This document shows, one piece after another, positions 15,002 to 24,115 of a stretch of 32,404 bases of DNA (position 1 is its first letter; each line of letters begins with the position of its first letter). The DNA comes from DATBAK01 sp036787815. Lineage in GTDB: Bacteria; Actinomycetota; Acidimicrobiia; IMCC26256; PALSA-610. The stretch spans positions 1 through 32,404 of the forward strand of contig DAIQOP010000006.1 of assembly GCA_036787815.1 (NCBI GenBank), read 5' to 3'. Position numbers and translations under genes: made by a program. The notes beneath the pieces are model-generated. The model was not told where the DNA came from. It did no database searches and was given only the letters and a program-made list of their open reading frames with translations.

Positions 15002-16504
15002 GTGGCCGGCGACCGATTCGCCAGTGTCAACCCGGCGCGCCCCGCCGAGGTCATCGCCGAGTTCGACGTCTCGAGCCCGGCCGACGTCGACCGTGCGGTC
15101 GAACGCGCGACCGCAGCCCAGCGCGAGTGGGCGCAGGTGCCGGTGCCACGGCGCGCCGAGGTGATCGCCGCGGTCGGCGACATCCTCGCCGAGCGCAAGG
15201 CCGCCCTCGCCACGCTCGTGAGCCGCGAGGCGGGCAAGATCCTCGTCGAGGCGGGCGGCGACGTGCAGGAGGCCATCGACATGGCCGGCTACATCGCCGG
15301 TCAGGGTCGCAACGCCTGGGGCGAGACCCACCCGTGCGAGATGCCCGACAAGATCGGCTTCACCACGCGCCACCCCGTCGGCGTGGTCGGGATGATCACC
15401 CCGTGGAACTTCCCGGTGGCGATCCCGTCGTGGAAGATCTTCCCCGCGCTGCTCGCCGGCAACGGTGTGGTCATCAAGCCCTCGGAGCACGCACCGCAGT
15501 GCTGCGCGGAGTTCGCGCGCGCGTGCCGCGATGCCGGTGTGCCCGAAGACCTGATCCAGGTCGTCTACGGGTTCGGCGACGTGGGCGCGGCGATCTCGTC
15601 GCACCCCGGTATCCGCGCCGTGAGCTTCACCGGCTCGGTCCCGACCGGGCGCCTGGTCGCGTCGGCGGCGATGTCGACCGGACCTCGGCTCGTGTCGCTC
15701 GAGCTCGGCGGCAAGAACGCGATGGTCGTGATGCCCGACGCCGACCTCGAGCTCGTGGTCGAAGGCGCGCTCTTCGGGGCATTCGGCACCGCGGGCCAGC
15801 GCTGCACCTCGACGTCGCGCCTCGTCGTGCACCGCGTCGTGGTCGACGAGCTGGTCGCCGCGCTGAAGGCACGGGCCGAGGAGCTCGTGCTCGGCGACCC
15901 GGTCGCTCCGGGCACCGACGTCGGCCCGGTGATCGACCGCCATTCGGCGGAGCGCATCGCCGGCATGGTCGAGACCGCGCTCGGTGAAGGCAACGAGCTC
16001 GTCACCGGTGGCCACATCGTCGAGGTCGAAGGTTGTGAGGGCGGCGCGTTCTTCGAGCCCACGATCCTGCGGGGCGCGACGCGCGATTCCTACATCGCCC
16101 GCAACGAGGTCTTCGGTCCGGTGCTCACGGTCATCGAGACCGACTCGTTCGACGACGCGATCGAGACCGTCAACGACTGCGAATACGGGCTCTCGGCCGC
16201 GATCTACACGCGTGACGTCAACCTCGCGATGCGCGCGGTGCACGCGATCGACACCGGCATCGTCTATGTGAACGCGCCGACGATCGGCGCCGAGATCCAT
16301 CTGCCCTTCGGCGGCACCAAGCACACCGGCAACGGCTACCGCGAGGCCGGCAAGCGCGGGCTCGAGCAGTTCAGCGAGACGAAGTCGGTCTACATCGACT
16401 TCTCGGGCCGGCTGCAGAAGGCCCAGATCGACAACCGGCCCGCCGTCGAGGCAAGCACGGCGGCGCCCGGAGGCGGGCGCATGCCGAAGGGCGGAGCCGC
16501 ATGA
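15002..16504 (+). CDS. NAD(P)-dependent aldehyde dehydrogenase (ALDH7/semialdehyde-type)
   Basis: A 500-residue aldehyde dehydrogenase, the first gene of the operon, GTG 15002 after AGGAGG. The cofactor stretch is MITPWNFPVAIPSWKIFPAL with KPSEHAP. The general-base Glu is in LELGGKN and the nucleophilic Cys in FGTAGQRCTSTSR. That GTAGQRCT context is typical of enzymes acting on amino- or dicarboxylic semialdehydes (aminoadipate or 2-oxoglutarate semialdehyde, guanidinobutyraldehyde). The exact substrate is inferred from neighbours: a ThDP-dependent enzyme next door could release its aldehyde. The last 20 residues (Pro/Gly-rich, ending GGRMPKGGAA) run past the normal family end and are encoded by a short repeat shared with 21164-21213. 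Confidence 0.92.
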   Translation: MAGDRFASVNPARPAEVIAEFDVSSPADVDRAVERATAAQREWAQVPVPRRAEVIAAVGDILAERKAALATLVSREAGKILVEAGGDVQEAIDMAGYIAGQGRNAWGETHPCEMPDKIGFTTRHPVGVVGMITPWNFPVAIPSWKIFPALLAGNGVVIKPSEHAPQCCAEFARACRDAGVPEDLIQVVYGFGDVGAAISSHPGIRAVSFTGSVPTGRLVASAAMSTGPRLVSLELGGKNAMVVMPDADLELVVEGALFGAFGTAGQRCTSTSRLVVHRVVVDELVAALKARAEELVLGDPVAPGTDVGPVIDRHSAERIAGMVETALGEGNELVTGGHIVEVEGCEGGAFFEPTILRGATRDSYIARNEVFGPVLTVIETDSFDDAIETVNDCEYGLSAAIYTRDVNLAMRAVHAIDTGIVYVNAPTIGAEIHLPFGGTKHTGNGYREAGKRGLEQFSETKSVYIDFSGRLQKAQIDNRPAVEASTAAPGGGRMPKGGAA

Positions 16505-16514
16505 GAGCCGAAGT

Positions 16515-18203
16515 ATGAGTCAGACCGGGGCAGGAGCGATCGCCGATCGGCTGCGCGCCGGCGGAGTCGACACCGTCTTCGGCCTGCCCGGCGTGCACAA
16601 CCTCGCGCTGTGGCCCGCGTGCGCGTCGGCGGGAATCCGCCTCGTCGGCTCGCGCCACGAGCAGGGCTGCGCCTACGCGGCCGACGGCTACGCACGCGCG
16701 ACGGGCCGAACGGGTGTCGCGCTCACCACCACCGGCCCCGGCGCGGCCAACACCCTCGGCGCGGTGGGAGAGGCGTGGGCATCGCGCTCCCCGGTCGTCG
16801 TCATCGCGTCCGACATCGCCACCACGTTGCGGAGGCCCGGCACCTACCGCGGCGTGCTGCACGAATGCACCGACCAGGCCGCGCTGTTCGCGCCGGTCAC
16901 GAAAGCGCGCGTCGAGGTCGGTCGCGCCGACGACCTTTCCGAGGCCGTCGGCGCCGCGCTCGCGCTCGCCCGCCGCGCGCCACGCGGCCCGGTGTACCTC
17001 GGCGTCCCCACGGATCTGCTGACGGCAACGATCGCCGAGGCGCCGCTCATGCAAACCGCGGCGCCGTACCCCGACGCGGTCGAACTGCTGCCGTTGAGCG
17101 TGGCCGACCCGCTGGTCCGACTCCTCTCGCAGTCGCAACGGCCCCTGCTCTGGATCGGTGGCGGCACCCGCGACGCCGGCAGCGAGATCGACATGGTCGC
17201 CCGCGCGCTCGGCGCACCGGTCATCGCGACCTTCCAGGCGCGCGGCGTGCTCCCGGCAAGCCATCCGCTGCTCGTCGGCGCACCGCCGCACGAGCCCGCC
17301 GTCACCGCGCTCGTGGAACAGGCCGATTTCGTGCTCGTGATCGGCAGCGACCTCGACCACATGAACACGATGGGCTGGCGGCTGCCCCTTCCCGAGGCGC
17401 GCGCGGCGATCAACATCGACGAGGCCGACGCGACGAAGAACTACTCGATGGACACCGTGGTCGAGGCCGACGCGAGCGCGGCCCTTCGCGCGCTACGTAC
17501 GCAGCTGTCGCGGCTCCCGGTCCCGCGGCGAACGCCGTGGGTCGACGACGTACCGGCGATCGCACGGGCCGTACGCGACGAGCTGCGCCACGACTCCGAC
17601 TCCGCGCCCGCGATCGAGTTCCTCGAACGCACCCGTTCTGCGCTTCCCGACGATTCGATCGTGTTCGCCGACATGTGCATCGCCGGGTACTGGCTCTCCG
17701 GGCAGTTTCCGGTCGAGTGCGAGCGCGGGCTCCACTACCCGATGGGTTGGGGCACGTTGGGCTTCGCGTTCGCGGCGTCGATCGGTGCCGCGGTGGCCGT
17801 CGGCCCGCAACGCCCCGTCGTCGCGGTGATCGGCGATGGCGGCATGTTGTTCGCGCTCGGCGAGCTGGCAACGGTGGCGCAGGAGCGACTCGCGCTCACC
17901 GTCGTGGTCGTCGACGACGGCGGCTACGGCATGTTGCGCTACGGGCGCGAAGACGACCCCGACAACGGTTGCGACCTCTCGCCCGTCGACTTCGTCGCGG
18001 TGGCCGAGGGGTTCGGCATCTCGGCCGAACGGGTCGTGGGTCTCGGCGACGACTACGGCCGCGCCCTCGCGAAGGCCGTTGCCGGCGGCGAGCCCCGGCT
18101 CATCCACGCGCACGCCACGCTCGTCCCGCCCCGCACCACCTCGCCCCGATGGCCGCTCGCCGCGAACGCCGGCGCCGCGCCCGACCGAAAGGACGGCCGA
18201 TGA
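16515..18203 (+). CDS. Acetolactate synthase-like ThDP-dependent 2-oxoacid enzyme
   Basis: 562 residues with the three domains of the acetohydroxyacid synthase/decarboxylase superfamily. The activating Glu is in SRHEQG. The central domain includes PLLWIGGGTRDAG. The ThDP/Mg motif begins GDGGMLFALGELATVAQERL, but the usual NN is replaced by DD in VVVDDGGYGMLRYG. The early GVHNL and the later LHECTDQAALFAPVTKA recall 5-guanidino-2-oxopentanoate decarboxylase-like members rather than IlvB, which is already encoded elsewhere in the window. With no regulatory subunit and aldehyde dehydrogenases on both sides, decarboxylation of a 2-oxoacid to an aldehyde is the likeliest reaction. Its TGA overlaps the next ATG by 4 bp. 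Confidence 0.85.
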   Translation: MSQTGAGAIADRLRAGGVDTVFGLPGVHNLALWPACASAGIRLVGSRHEQGCAYAADGYARATGRTGVALTTTGPGAANTLGAVGEAWASRSPVVVIASDIATTLRRPGTYRGVLHECTDQAALFAPVTKARVEVGRADDLSEAVGAALALARRAPRGPVYLGVPTDLLTATIAEAPLMQTAAPYPDAVELLPLSVADPLVRLLSQSQRPLLWIGGGTRDAGSEIDMVARALGAPVIATFQARGVLPASHPLLVGAPPHEPAVTALVEQADFVLVIGSDLDHMNTMGWRLPLPEARAAINIDEADATKNYSMDTVVEADASAALRALRTQLSRLPVPRRTPWVDDVPAIARAVRDELRHDSDSAPAIEFLERTRSALPDDSIVFADMCIAGYWLSGQFPVECERGLHYPMGWGTLGFAFAASIGAAVAVGPQRPVVAVIGDGGMLFALGELATVAQERLALTVVVVDDGGYGMLRYGREDDPDNGCDLSPVDFVAVAEGFGISAERVVGLGDDYGRALAKAVAGGEPRLIHAHATLVPPRTTSPRWPLAANAGAAPDRKDGR

Positions 18204-19839
18204 GCTTTCGCGTCACCTACGCGACGTTGAGCACCGACGACGACGCGCTCCACGAGGCGTACGACGAGGGCATCGCGATCGCGCGTTCATGGCTCGGCGA
18301 GGACCACTCGTCGCTCGTCGACGGCGAGCACCGCGCCGGCATCGAGGGCCAGGAGTTCGAGGAACGTTCGCCGATCGACCGCGATCTCGTCATCGGCCGG
18401 TTCGCGTGCGCGTCGGCCGACGACGTTGCCGACGCCGTCGCCGCGGCGCGCGCCGCCGCGCCCGCGTGGGCGGCGACGCCGTGGCAGGAGCGGGTCGCGA
18501 TCATGCACCGCGCGGCCGACCAGATCTCGGAGCACCGCAGTGAGCTCTCCGCGCTCATGGCGATGGAGGTCGGGAAGAACCGCCTCGAAGCACTCGGCGA
18601 CGTCGAGGAATCGGCCGACCTCATCCGGTACTACTGCCACCAGATGGAGGAGCACAACGGCTTCACGATGCCGATGGGGCGCCTCTCCGAACGCGAGATC
18701 ACGAGCGATGTGATGCGCCCGTACGGCGTGTGGGTCGTGATCTCCCCGTTCAACTTCCCGATGGCGTTGGCCGCCGGGCCGCTCGGCGCCGCACTCGTCG
18801 CCGGCAACACGGCGGTGCTCAAACCCTCCGAAGCCGGGGGGTTCACCGGCTTGATGACCGTCGCGGCGATGCACGCGGCCGGTGTGCCCACGAACGTGCT
18901 GCACGCGGTGACCGGGCCCGGCGAGACCGTCGGTGCCGCGCTCGTGAACGACCCTCGCGTCGACGGGCTCACGTTCACGGGCTCCTACGACGTCGGGATG
19001 CAGATCTACCGGTCGTTCGCCACGGAGTACCCCAAGCCGGTGATCTGCGAGATGGGCGGCAAGAACCCCGTGATCGTGTCGGCGAAGGCCGACATCGACG
19101 CCGCGGCCGAGGGCACGTTGCGCTCCGCCTTCGGGCTCTCGGGCCAGAAGTGCTCGGCCGCGTCACGCGCGTACGTCGACCGTTCAGTGTTCGGCGCGTT
19201 CGTCACCGCGCTCGTCGAACGCACCCGTGCCGTCGTGGTCGGCAACCCGCTCGATCGCGGCGTGTACCTCGGGCCGGTCATCGACGAAGCCGCCGTCGCG
19301 CGTTTCGAGGCCGCGGTCGAAGANNNNNNNNNNCGCGGCGAACCGGCCAGGTGTTCGTGGGCGGTCGCCGGCTCGTCGACGGCGATCTCGCACGCGGCAA
19401 CTACCTCGAGCCGACGGTGGTCGAGGTGCCCCGCGACAGCGCGCTCTGGAGCACCGAGCTCTTCGTCCCGCTGATCGCGCTCACCGCGGTCGACTCGCTC
19501 GACGAGGCGTTCGGGCTGGCCAATGCCGGCCCGCTGGCCCTCACGGCCGGATTCTTCAGCACCGACCCCGCCGAGGTCGATGAGTTCCTCGAACGGGTCG
19601 AGGCGGGAGTCGTCTACGTGAACCGCCGTGCCGGTGCCACCACCGGCGCGTGGCCCGGCGTCCAACCGTTCGGTGGTTGGAAGGGCTCCGGCACCAACGG
19701 CAAGGCCGGTGGAGGTCCGTACTACCTCCAGCAGTACCTCCGGGAACAGTCCCGGACCCTTGTCTCGGAAACGAGCACCGCCTCGGAAACGAGCACCGTC
19801 GCAGAAACGAGCACCGTCGCAGAAACGAGCAACCAATGA
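18200..19839 (+). CDS. 1-pyrroline-5-carboxylate dehydrogenase-type aldehyde dehydrogenase (interrupted by N gap)
   Basis: It oxidises glutamate-5-semialdehyde (from pyrroline-5-carboxylate) or a close relative to the acid with NAD. Supporting motifs are VISPFNFPMALAAGPLGAAL, Glu in CEMGGKNPV and the catalytic Cys in FGLSGQKCSAASR, the last being characteristic of this subfamily. The C-terminal half has FGGWKGSGTNGKAGGGPYYL. A 10-N gap at 19324-19333 puts the halves in different frames. They join correctly only if the true missing length is 2 modulo 3, so this is a gap-size artefact, not a frameshift. The tail after EQSRTL is a four-fold ETST repeat. ATGA overlaps join it to the genes on both sides. 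Confidence 0.88.
19324..19333. other. Assembly gap (10 N) inside the dehydrogenase gene
   Basis: Sequence before the gap ends in frame at ...FEAAVE, and after it resumes one frame off at RRTGQVFVGG. Protein alignment suggests only a few residues are missing. Confidence 0.97.
19762..19833 (+). repeat. 18-bp coding repeat, four copies
   Basis: Four direct copies of an 18-mer (GTCGCAGAAACGAGCACC and close variants) start at 19762, 19780, 19798 and 19816. They encode a tail of S/T/A-E-T-S-T hexapeptides at the end of the dehydrogenase. The unit is a multiple of 3, so copy changes keep the frame and only lengthen or shorten the tail. The last copy runs into the ATGA overlap with the next gene. 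Confidence 0.9.
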
Positions 19840-21143
19840 CCGCAGTCCCCGTGAGCGAGCTGGTGTTGGACCTCGCGTCCGCGACCGTTCCGCACGTCGT
19901 CACCGACCTTCCCGGGCCCCAGGCGCGGAAGATGATCGAGCGCGACCAACGCATCGTGAGCCCGTCGATGGGTCGCGTGTACCCGCTCGTGCCCAAGCGC
20001 GGCGCCGGGCTCGTGATCGAAGACGTCGACGGCAACCGCTTCCTCGACTTCAACGCGGGCATCGCGGTCACGGCCACGGGCCACTGTCACCCGCAGGTGA
20101 CCGCGGCGATCGAGCAGCAGGCGCGCACCCTCGTGCACTACTGCTCCAGCGACTGGTACCACCCCGTGTACATCGAGCTCTGCGAGCGGCTCGCGGCGAG
20201 CGCGCCCGTGTACGACCCGCGCATCTTCCTTGCGAACTCGGGCACCGAAGCCGTGGAGGGTGCGATCAAGCTCGCCCGCTACGCGACCGGTCGGCCCAAC
20301 GTCATCGCCTTCCTCGGCGCGTTCCACGGCCGTTCGCTCGGCAGCCTCTCGCTCACCGCGAGCAAGGCGAAGTACCGGTCGGGATTCGGAGCACCGATGC
20401 CGGGCGTGTTCCACGCTCCCTACGGCGAGTCGGGCTACATCGAGCGGGTGATCTTCACCCACCTCTGCGACCCGAGCGACGTGGCGGCGATCGTGGTCGA
20501 GCCGATCCAGGGCGAAGGCGGTTACCTCGTGCCGCCCGCCGGTTGGCTGGGCGAGCTGCGCGACCTCTGCACCGCGAACGGCATCGTGCTCGTGGCCGAC
20601 GAGGTGCAGAGCGGAGTCGGGCGCACCGGTCGGATGTGGGCCGTCGAGCACGAGGGCATCGAGCCCGACGTGATCCTCGCGGGCAAGGGGCTCGCGAGCG
20701 GGATGCCGCTCGCTGCGGTGATCGCACGCGGTGAGCTCATGCGTTCGTGGGGTCCGGCGAAGCACGGCTCGACCTTCGGCGGGAATCCGGTCGCCTGCGC
20801 GGCCGCGCTCGCGACACTCGACCTCGTCGAGGACTCGCTGGCCGCGAACTCCCAGCGCGTCGGCGATTACCTCCAGCGCAGCCTCGTCGACCTCCAGCGT
20901 CGCTGCCCGCAGATCCGCGAGGTGCGCGGCCGCGGCCTGATGATCGGGGTCGAGTTCGAGTCGCACGCCGTCGCCTACGAGGTCGAGCAGGCCGCGTTCC
21001 GTCGGGGGCTCCTCGTGCTCACCTGCGGGCCGGCGTCACTGCGCCTCGCACCTCCGCTCACCGTGACGGAGCGCCAGGCCGACATCGCGTTGACCATCCT
21101 CGAAGCCGCCATCGCTGAGGCGGCACCCGTTCCGAGGGCATGA
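19836..21143 (+). CDS. Class III aminotransferase, 4-aminobutyrate/ornithine-type
   Basis: A 435-residue PLP enzyme that transfers a terminal (omega) amino group to a 2-oxoacid, forming a semialdehyde. Motifs seen are NSGTEAVEGAIKLARYATGR (phosphate binding), AFHGRSLGSLSLTASK, the PLP-ring Asp in ADEVQSGVGRTG, and the Schiff-base Lys in LAGKGLASGMPLAAV, followed by HGSTFGGNPVACAAAL. Overall it is most like GABA and acetylornithine/ornithine aminotransferases. Placed directly after a pyrroline-5-carboxylate-type dehydrogenase (ATGA overlap), it could supply that enzyme's semialdehyde substrate. The start at 19836 is fixed by the overlap. Confidence 0.92.
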   Translation: MTAVPVSELVLDLASATVPHVVTDLPGPQARKMIERDQRIVSPSMGRVYPLVPKRGAGLVIEDVDGNRFLDFNAGIAVTATGHCHPQVTAAIEQQARTLVHYCSSDWYHPVYIELCERLAASAPVYDPRIFLANSGTEAVEGAIKLARYATGRPNVIAFLGAFHGRSLGSLSLTASKAKYRSGFGAPMPGVFHAPYGESGYIERVIFTHLCDPSDVAAIVVEPIQGEGGYLVPPAGWLGELRDLCTANGIVLVADEVQSGVGRTGRMWAVEHEGIEPDVILAGKGLASGMPLAAVIARGELMRSWGPAKHGSTFGGNPVACAAALATLDLVEDSLAANSQRVGDYLQRSLVDLQRRCPQIREVRGRGLMIGVEFESHAVAYEVEQAAFRRGLLVLTCGPASLRLAPPLTVTERQADIALTILEAAIAEAAPVPRA

Positions 21144-21208
21144 GCAGCCAGGCGCAGACCGCAGGCGGGGGCATGCCTGGCCAGCCGAATGAGCAAGGTC
21201 GGAGCCGC

Positions 21209-22516
21209 ATGAGCAGCGTCTTCGGGCGGGGCCGCGATCTGCCGGCCGCGGTCGACGCCGAGGGTTGCGAGATCGTCGACGCCGGCGGCCGTCGTTACCT
21301 CGACGGCTGCGGCGGCGCGATCGTCGTGAACGTCGGGCATCGCGATCGTGCGGTGCTCGACGCGTTGCGCGATGCCGCCACCGACCCGGCCGGCGTCGAT
21401 TACGTGCACGCGACGCAGTTCACCACCGCCGCGCTCGAGCAGTACGCCTGCGAGCTCGCCCCCCTCGTGCCCGTGGACGACGCGCGCGTGTACCCGGTGA
21501 GCGGAGGGAGCGAGGCGATCGAGACCGCGCTGAAGCTGGCACGCGCGTACCACCTCGCTCGGCGGCAGCCCGGCCGGCACATCGTGATCGCTCGCCGGGG
21601 CTCGTACCACGGCAACAGCCGCGGCGCCCTCGACGTGTCGGGCCGCGACCCGCTGCGGACGCCCTACCTTCCGTGGCTCGGCCGGTCCGTGCACGTTGCA
21701 CCCGCATATCCGTACCGTGAACGGTCGAGCGGCGCGGAACTCGCGGCCCAGCTCGACGCGACGATCGACGACATCGGCGCCGACCGCGTCGCAGCGTTCG
21801 TGGCCGAGCCGATCGCGGGCGCCGCGCTCGGCGCGGCCGAGCCGCCGGCCGACTACTGGCGCGCCATTGCCGAAGTGTGCCGCGCCCACGGCGTGCTGCT
21901 CGTCGCCGACGAGGTGATGACCGGGTTCGGTCGTACCGGCACCTGGTTCGCGTGCGACCACTGGGGGGTGCGTCCCGACATCCTCGTCGCGGGCAAGGGT
22001 GCGTCGAACGGCTCGTGGCCACTCGGGCTCACCATTGCGAGCGGCGCGGTGCACGACGAGGTTCAGGCGAACGGCGGCTTCGTGCACGGCTTCACCTGGT
22101 CGCACCATCCGATCGGTGCGCGGGTCGCGCTCGCGGTGCTGCACCGATTGCGCGACGACGGGCTGGTCGAGCGTTCTGCGGTGTCGGGCCGCACGCTGCA
22201 CGCGCTCCTCGCCGAGCGGATCGCCGGGCTCGAGCCCGTCGGCGACGTGCGGGGTCGCGGCCTGTTCGCCGGTATCGAGCTCGTGGCCGACCGCGCGACG
22301 AAGCAACCCTTCTCGCGTTCCGCGCAGGTCGCCGAGCGCGTCACGGCGGCCGCGAAGGATCTCGGCCTGCTCGTCTACCCGAGCACCGGCTGCGCCGACG
22401 GCACCAACGGCGACGTCATTCTCCTCGGCCCCCCGTTCGTCGTCACCGACGCGCAGCTCGAGACCATCGTCGACCGCCTCGCCACCGCGATCTCGACGCT
22501 CGGCTCAACCGGGTAG
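21209..22516 (+). CDS. Class III aminotransferase (omega-aminotransferase type)
   Basis: A second PLP-dependent omega-aminotransferase of about 435 residues. It shows DAGGRRYLDGCGGAIVVNVG, SGGSEAIETALKLARAYHLA, the PLP Asp in VADEVMTGFGRTG and the catalytic Lys in VAGKGASNGSWPLGL. The start at 21209 fits the family N terminus (VFGRGRDLPAAVDAEG) and has GGAG five bases upstream. An earlier in-frame ATG at 21140 would overlap the preceding stop as ATGA and add 23 low-complexity residues. It belongs to the broad group acting on beta-alanine, taurine, putrescine or aromatic amines, and the substrate is not predictable. It is the last gene of the operon. Its 3' end overlaps the convergent FAD oxidoreductase by 12 bp. 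Confidence 0.9.
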   Translation: MSSVFGRGRDLPAAVDAEGCEIVDAGGRRYLDGCGGAIVVNVGHRDRAVLDALRDAATDPAGVDYVHATQFTTAALEQYACELAPLVPVDDARVYPVSGGSEAIETALKLARAYHLARRQPGRHIVIARRGSYHGNSRGALDVSGRDPLRTPYLPWLGRSVHVAPAYPYRERSSGAELAAQLDATIDDIGADRVAAFVAEPIAGAALGAAEPPADYWRAIAEVCRAHGVLLVADEVMTGFGRTGTWFACDHWGVRPDILVAGKGASNGSWPLGLTIASGAVHDEVQANGGFVHGFTWSHHPIGARVALAVLHRLRDDGLVERSAVSGRTLHALLAERIAGLEPVGDVRGRGLFAGIELVADRATKQPFSRSAQVAERVTAAAKDLGLLVYPSTGCADGTNGDVILLGPPFVVTDAQLETIVDRLATAISTLGSTG

Positions 22517-24115
22517 GTGCGCGCCTCGACCGTCGAGATCGGCGAGCACGGCCATGGCGGCGTTGCGACCGTTGAGCGCGATGACGCTGCCCGCGGGGTG
22601 CGTGGCCGCGCCGCAGAGGTAGACGCCCTGCGCCGCGGTGCGGGCCGCGAAGCGGCCACCCCACATCTGATCGGGCATGCACTCGCCCTGGAAGATGTGG
22701 CCGCCGGTGAGGCCCACCCGGCGCTCGATGTCGGGCGGACCGAGCACGTCGATCTCCTCGACGCAGTCGCCGATGTCGGGTGAGAACCGGCCGATGAGTT
22801 CGATGACCTTGCGGCCGATCTCGTCGCGCCGCGTATCCCAGTCGCCCTCGGCGAGCGTGTACGGCGCGTACTGCACGAACGCGCTCATCGTGTGCTTACC
22901 CGTCGGTGCGACCGTCGGGTCGTACGCGCTCTGGAAGTAGAGCTCGGCGAATCCCGGGCTCGGCTCACCGCGCGTGCACGCCTCGAAACCGGCCTGCGCC
23001 TCGTCGATCGGGAGCGCGATCGACACCGGCGCGCGACACGGATAGTCGTCGTTCGGCGCGGCCGTCCACGTGGGGAGACGGCTCAGGCCGCAGTTGAGCT
23101 TGAGCACCGGGCTCTCGACCCGCCAGGCATCGACCTTTGCCTTCATCGCTGCGGGCGCGGCCCCACCGAGCAGCGTGACCGTGACCTTGGGGTCCGCGTT
23201 CGACACGACGACCGGTGCCCGCACGATCTCGCCGCCGGCGAGTCGCACACCCTCGCCGGGCAGGATCTCGCCGACCGGAACGCCGGCGACGAGCACCGCG
23301 CCCGCCTCACGAGCGGCCTCCGCGATCGCGAACGAGATACGACCCATGCCGCCCTCGACGTAGCCCCACGCCATCGGCACGCCCTCGAGCACACCCGAGA
23401 AGTGCATGAGCTTGATCGACGCGGTGCCCGGGTCACGCGGGCCGGCCCACGCGCCGATCACACCCTGGCCGTAGAGCGCGGTGTGCAGGCGCTCGTCCTT
23501 GCAGTAGCGGGCGACGACGTCGGCGACCGACGTCTCGAACAACGCGTCGATCATGTCCCGGTCGTTGCCGAGCAGCTCCTCGAGCTCGGCCCGGGTCGGC
23601 GCATCGCCTTCCCACGCGTCGCGTGTGCCTTCGCGCAGGCGGCGCCGCATGGTGTCGAAGAAGTCTTCGTACGCGAACTGGCCCGCGATGTCGGCGTCGC
23701 CGAAGCCGTTGGCGCGCAGATGCGCGACGGTGCGGTCGTGGTCGAGGAACTGCACGTAGGAGGTGCCGTCGTCGAACGGGCACCAGATGCCGGGGTCGGC
23801 GACGAACACGTTGTACCCGTGCTTGCGGAGCGAGAGCTCCTCGACCACGCGCTGGTCGAGCAACCCGACGACGTAGGCGCACGGGCTGACCACGTAACCG
23901 CGATCGTCGAAGGGGCGTTCGAGCGTGCACGCGCCGCCGGGGCGTGATCGCGCTTCGAGCACGAGCACCGACTTGCCCGCCTGCGCGAGGTATGCGGCCG
24001 CGGTGAGGCCGTTGTGCCCGCCGCCGACGACGATGACGTCCCACTTGCGCGCCGCGAGCTCCGACATCGGTGCCGGGAGGCCGACCTCGCCGAACACATC
24101 GGCGACTGTTTTCAT
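22505..24115 (-). CDS. PYROXD2/phytoene desaturase-like FAD oxidoreductase
   Basis: A 536-residue flavoprotein. The Rossmann motif DVIVVGGGHNGLTAAAYLAQ binds FAD, followed by LEARSRPGGACTLE. The end shows GVYLCGAATHPAGSVIALNG, the second FAD contact of the amine oxidase/carotenoid desaturase superfamily. Human PYROXD2 and bacterial CrtI relatives share this layout. No carotenoid genes are near, so oxidation of an amine or other small substrate is as likely. ATG 24115 coincides with the edge of repeat array B. The conserved part begins at Met 24067 (MSELAARKWDVIVV), which may be the true start. Neither start has a good ribosome site. A related protein is encoded at 27114-28772. Confidence 0.87.
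   Translation of the reverse strand: MKTVADVFGEVGLPAPMSELAARKWDVIVVGGGHNGLTAAAYLAQAGKSVLVLEARSRPGGACTLERPFDDRGYVVSPCAYVVGLLDQRVVEELSLRKHGYNVFVADPGIWCPFDDGTSYVQFLDHDRTVAHLRANGFGDADIAGQFAYEDFFDTMRRRLREGTRDAWEGDAPTRAELEELLGNDRDMIDALFETSVADVVARYCKDERLHTALYGQGVIGAWAGPRDPGTASIKLMHFSGVLEGVPMAWGYVEGGMGRISFAIAEAAREAGAVLVAGVPVGEILPGEGVRLAGGEIVRAPVVVSNADPKVTVTLLGGAAPAAMKAKVDAWRVESPVLKLNCGLSRLPTWTAAPNDDYPCRAPVSIALPIDEAQAGFEACTRGEPSPGFAELYFQSAYDPTVAPTGKHTMSAFVQYAPYTLAEGDWDTRRDEIGRKVIELIGRFSPDIGDCVEEIDVLGPPDIERRVGLTGGHIFQGECMPDQMWGGRFAARTAAQGVYLCGAATHPAGSVIALNGRNAAMAVLADLDGRGAHLPG

Noticed and set aside
18200..19839. Real frameshift in the pyrroline-5-carboxylate dehydrogenase gene
   Set aside because: The phase change coincides exactly with the 10-N gap, and both sides are intact in their own frames.
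22505..24115. Carotenoid desaturase (crtI) annotation
   Set aside because: The fold is shared, but no phytoene synthase or other carotenoid gene is present and the sequence is nearer to PYROXD2-like proteins.
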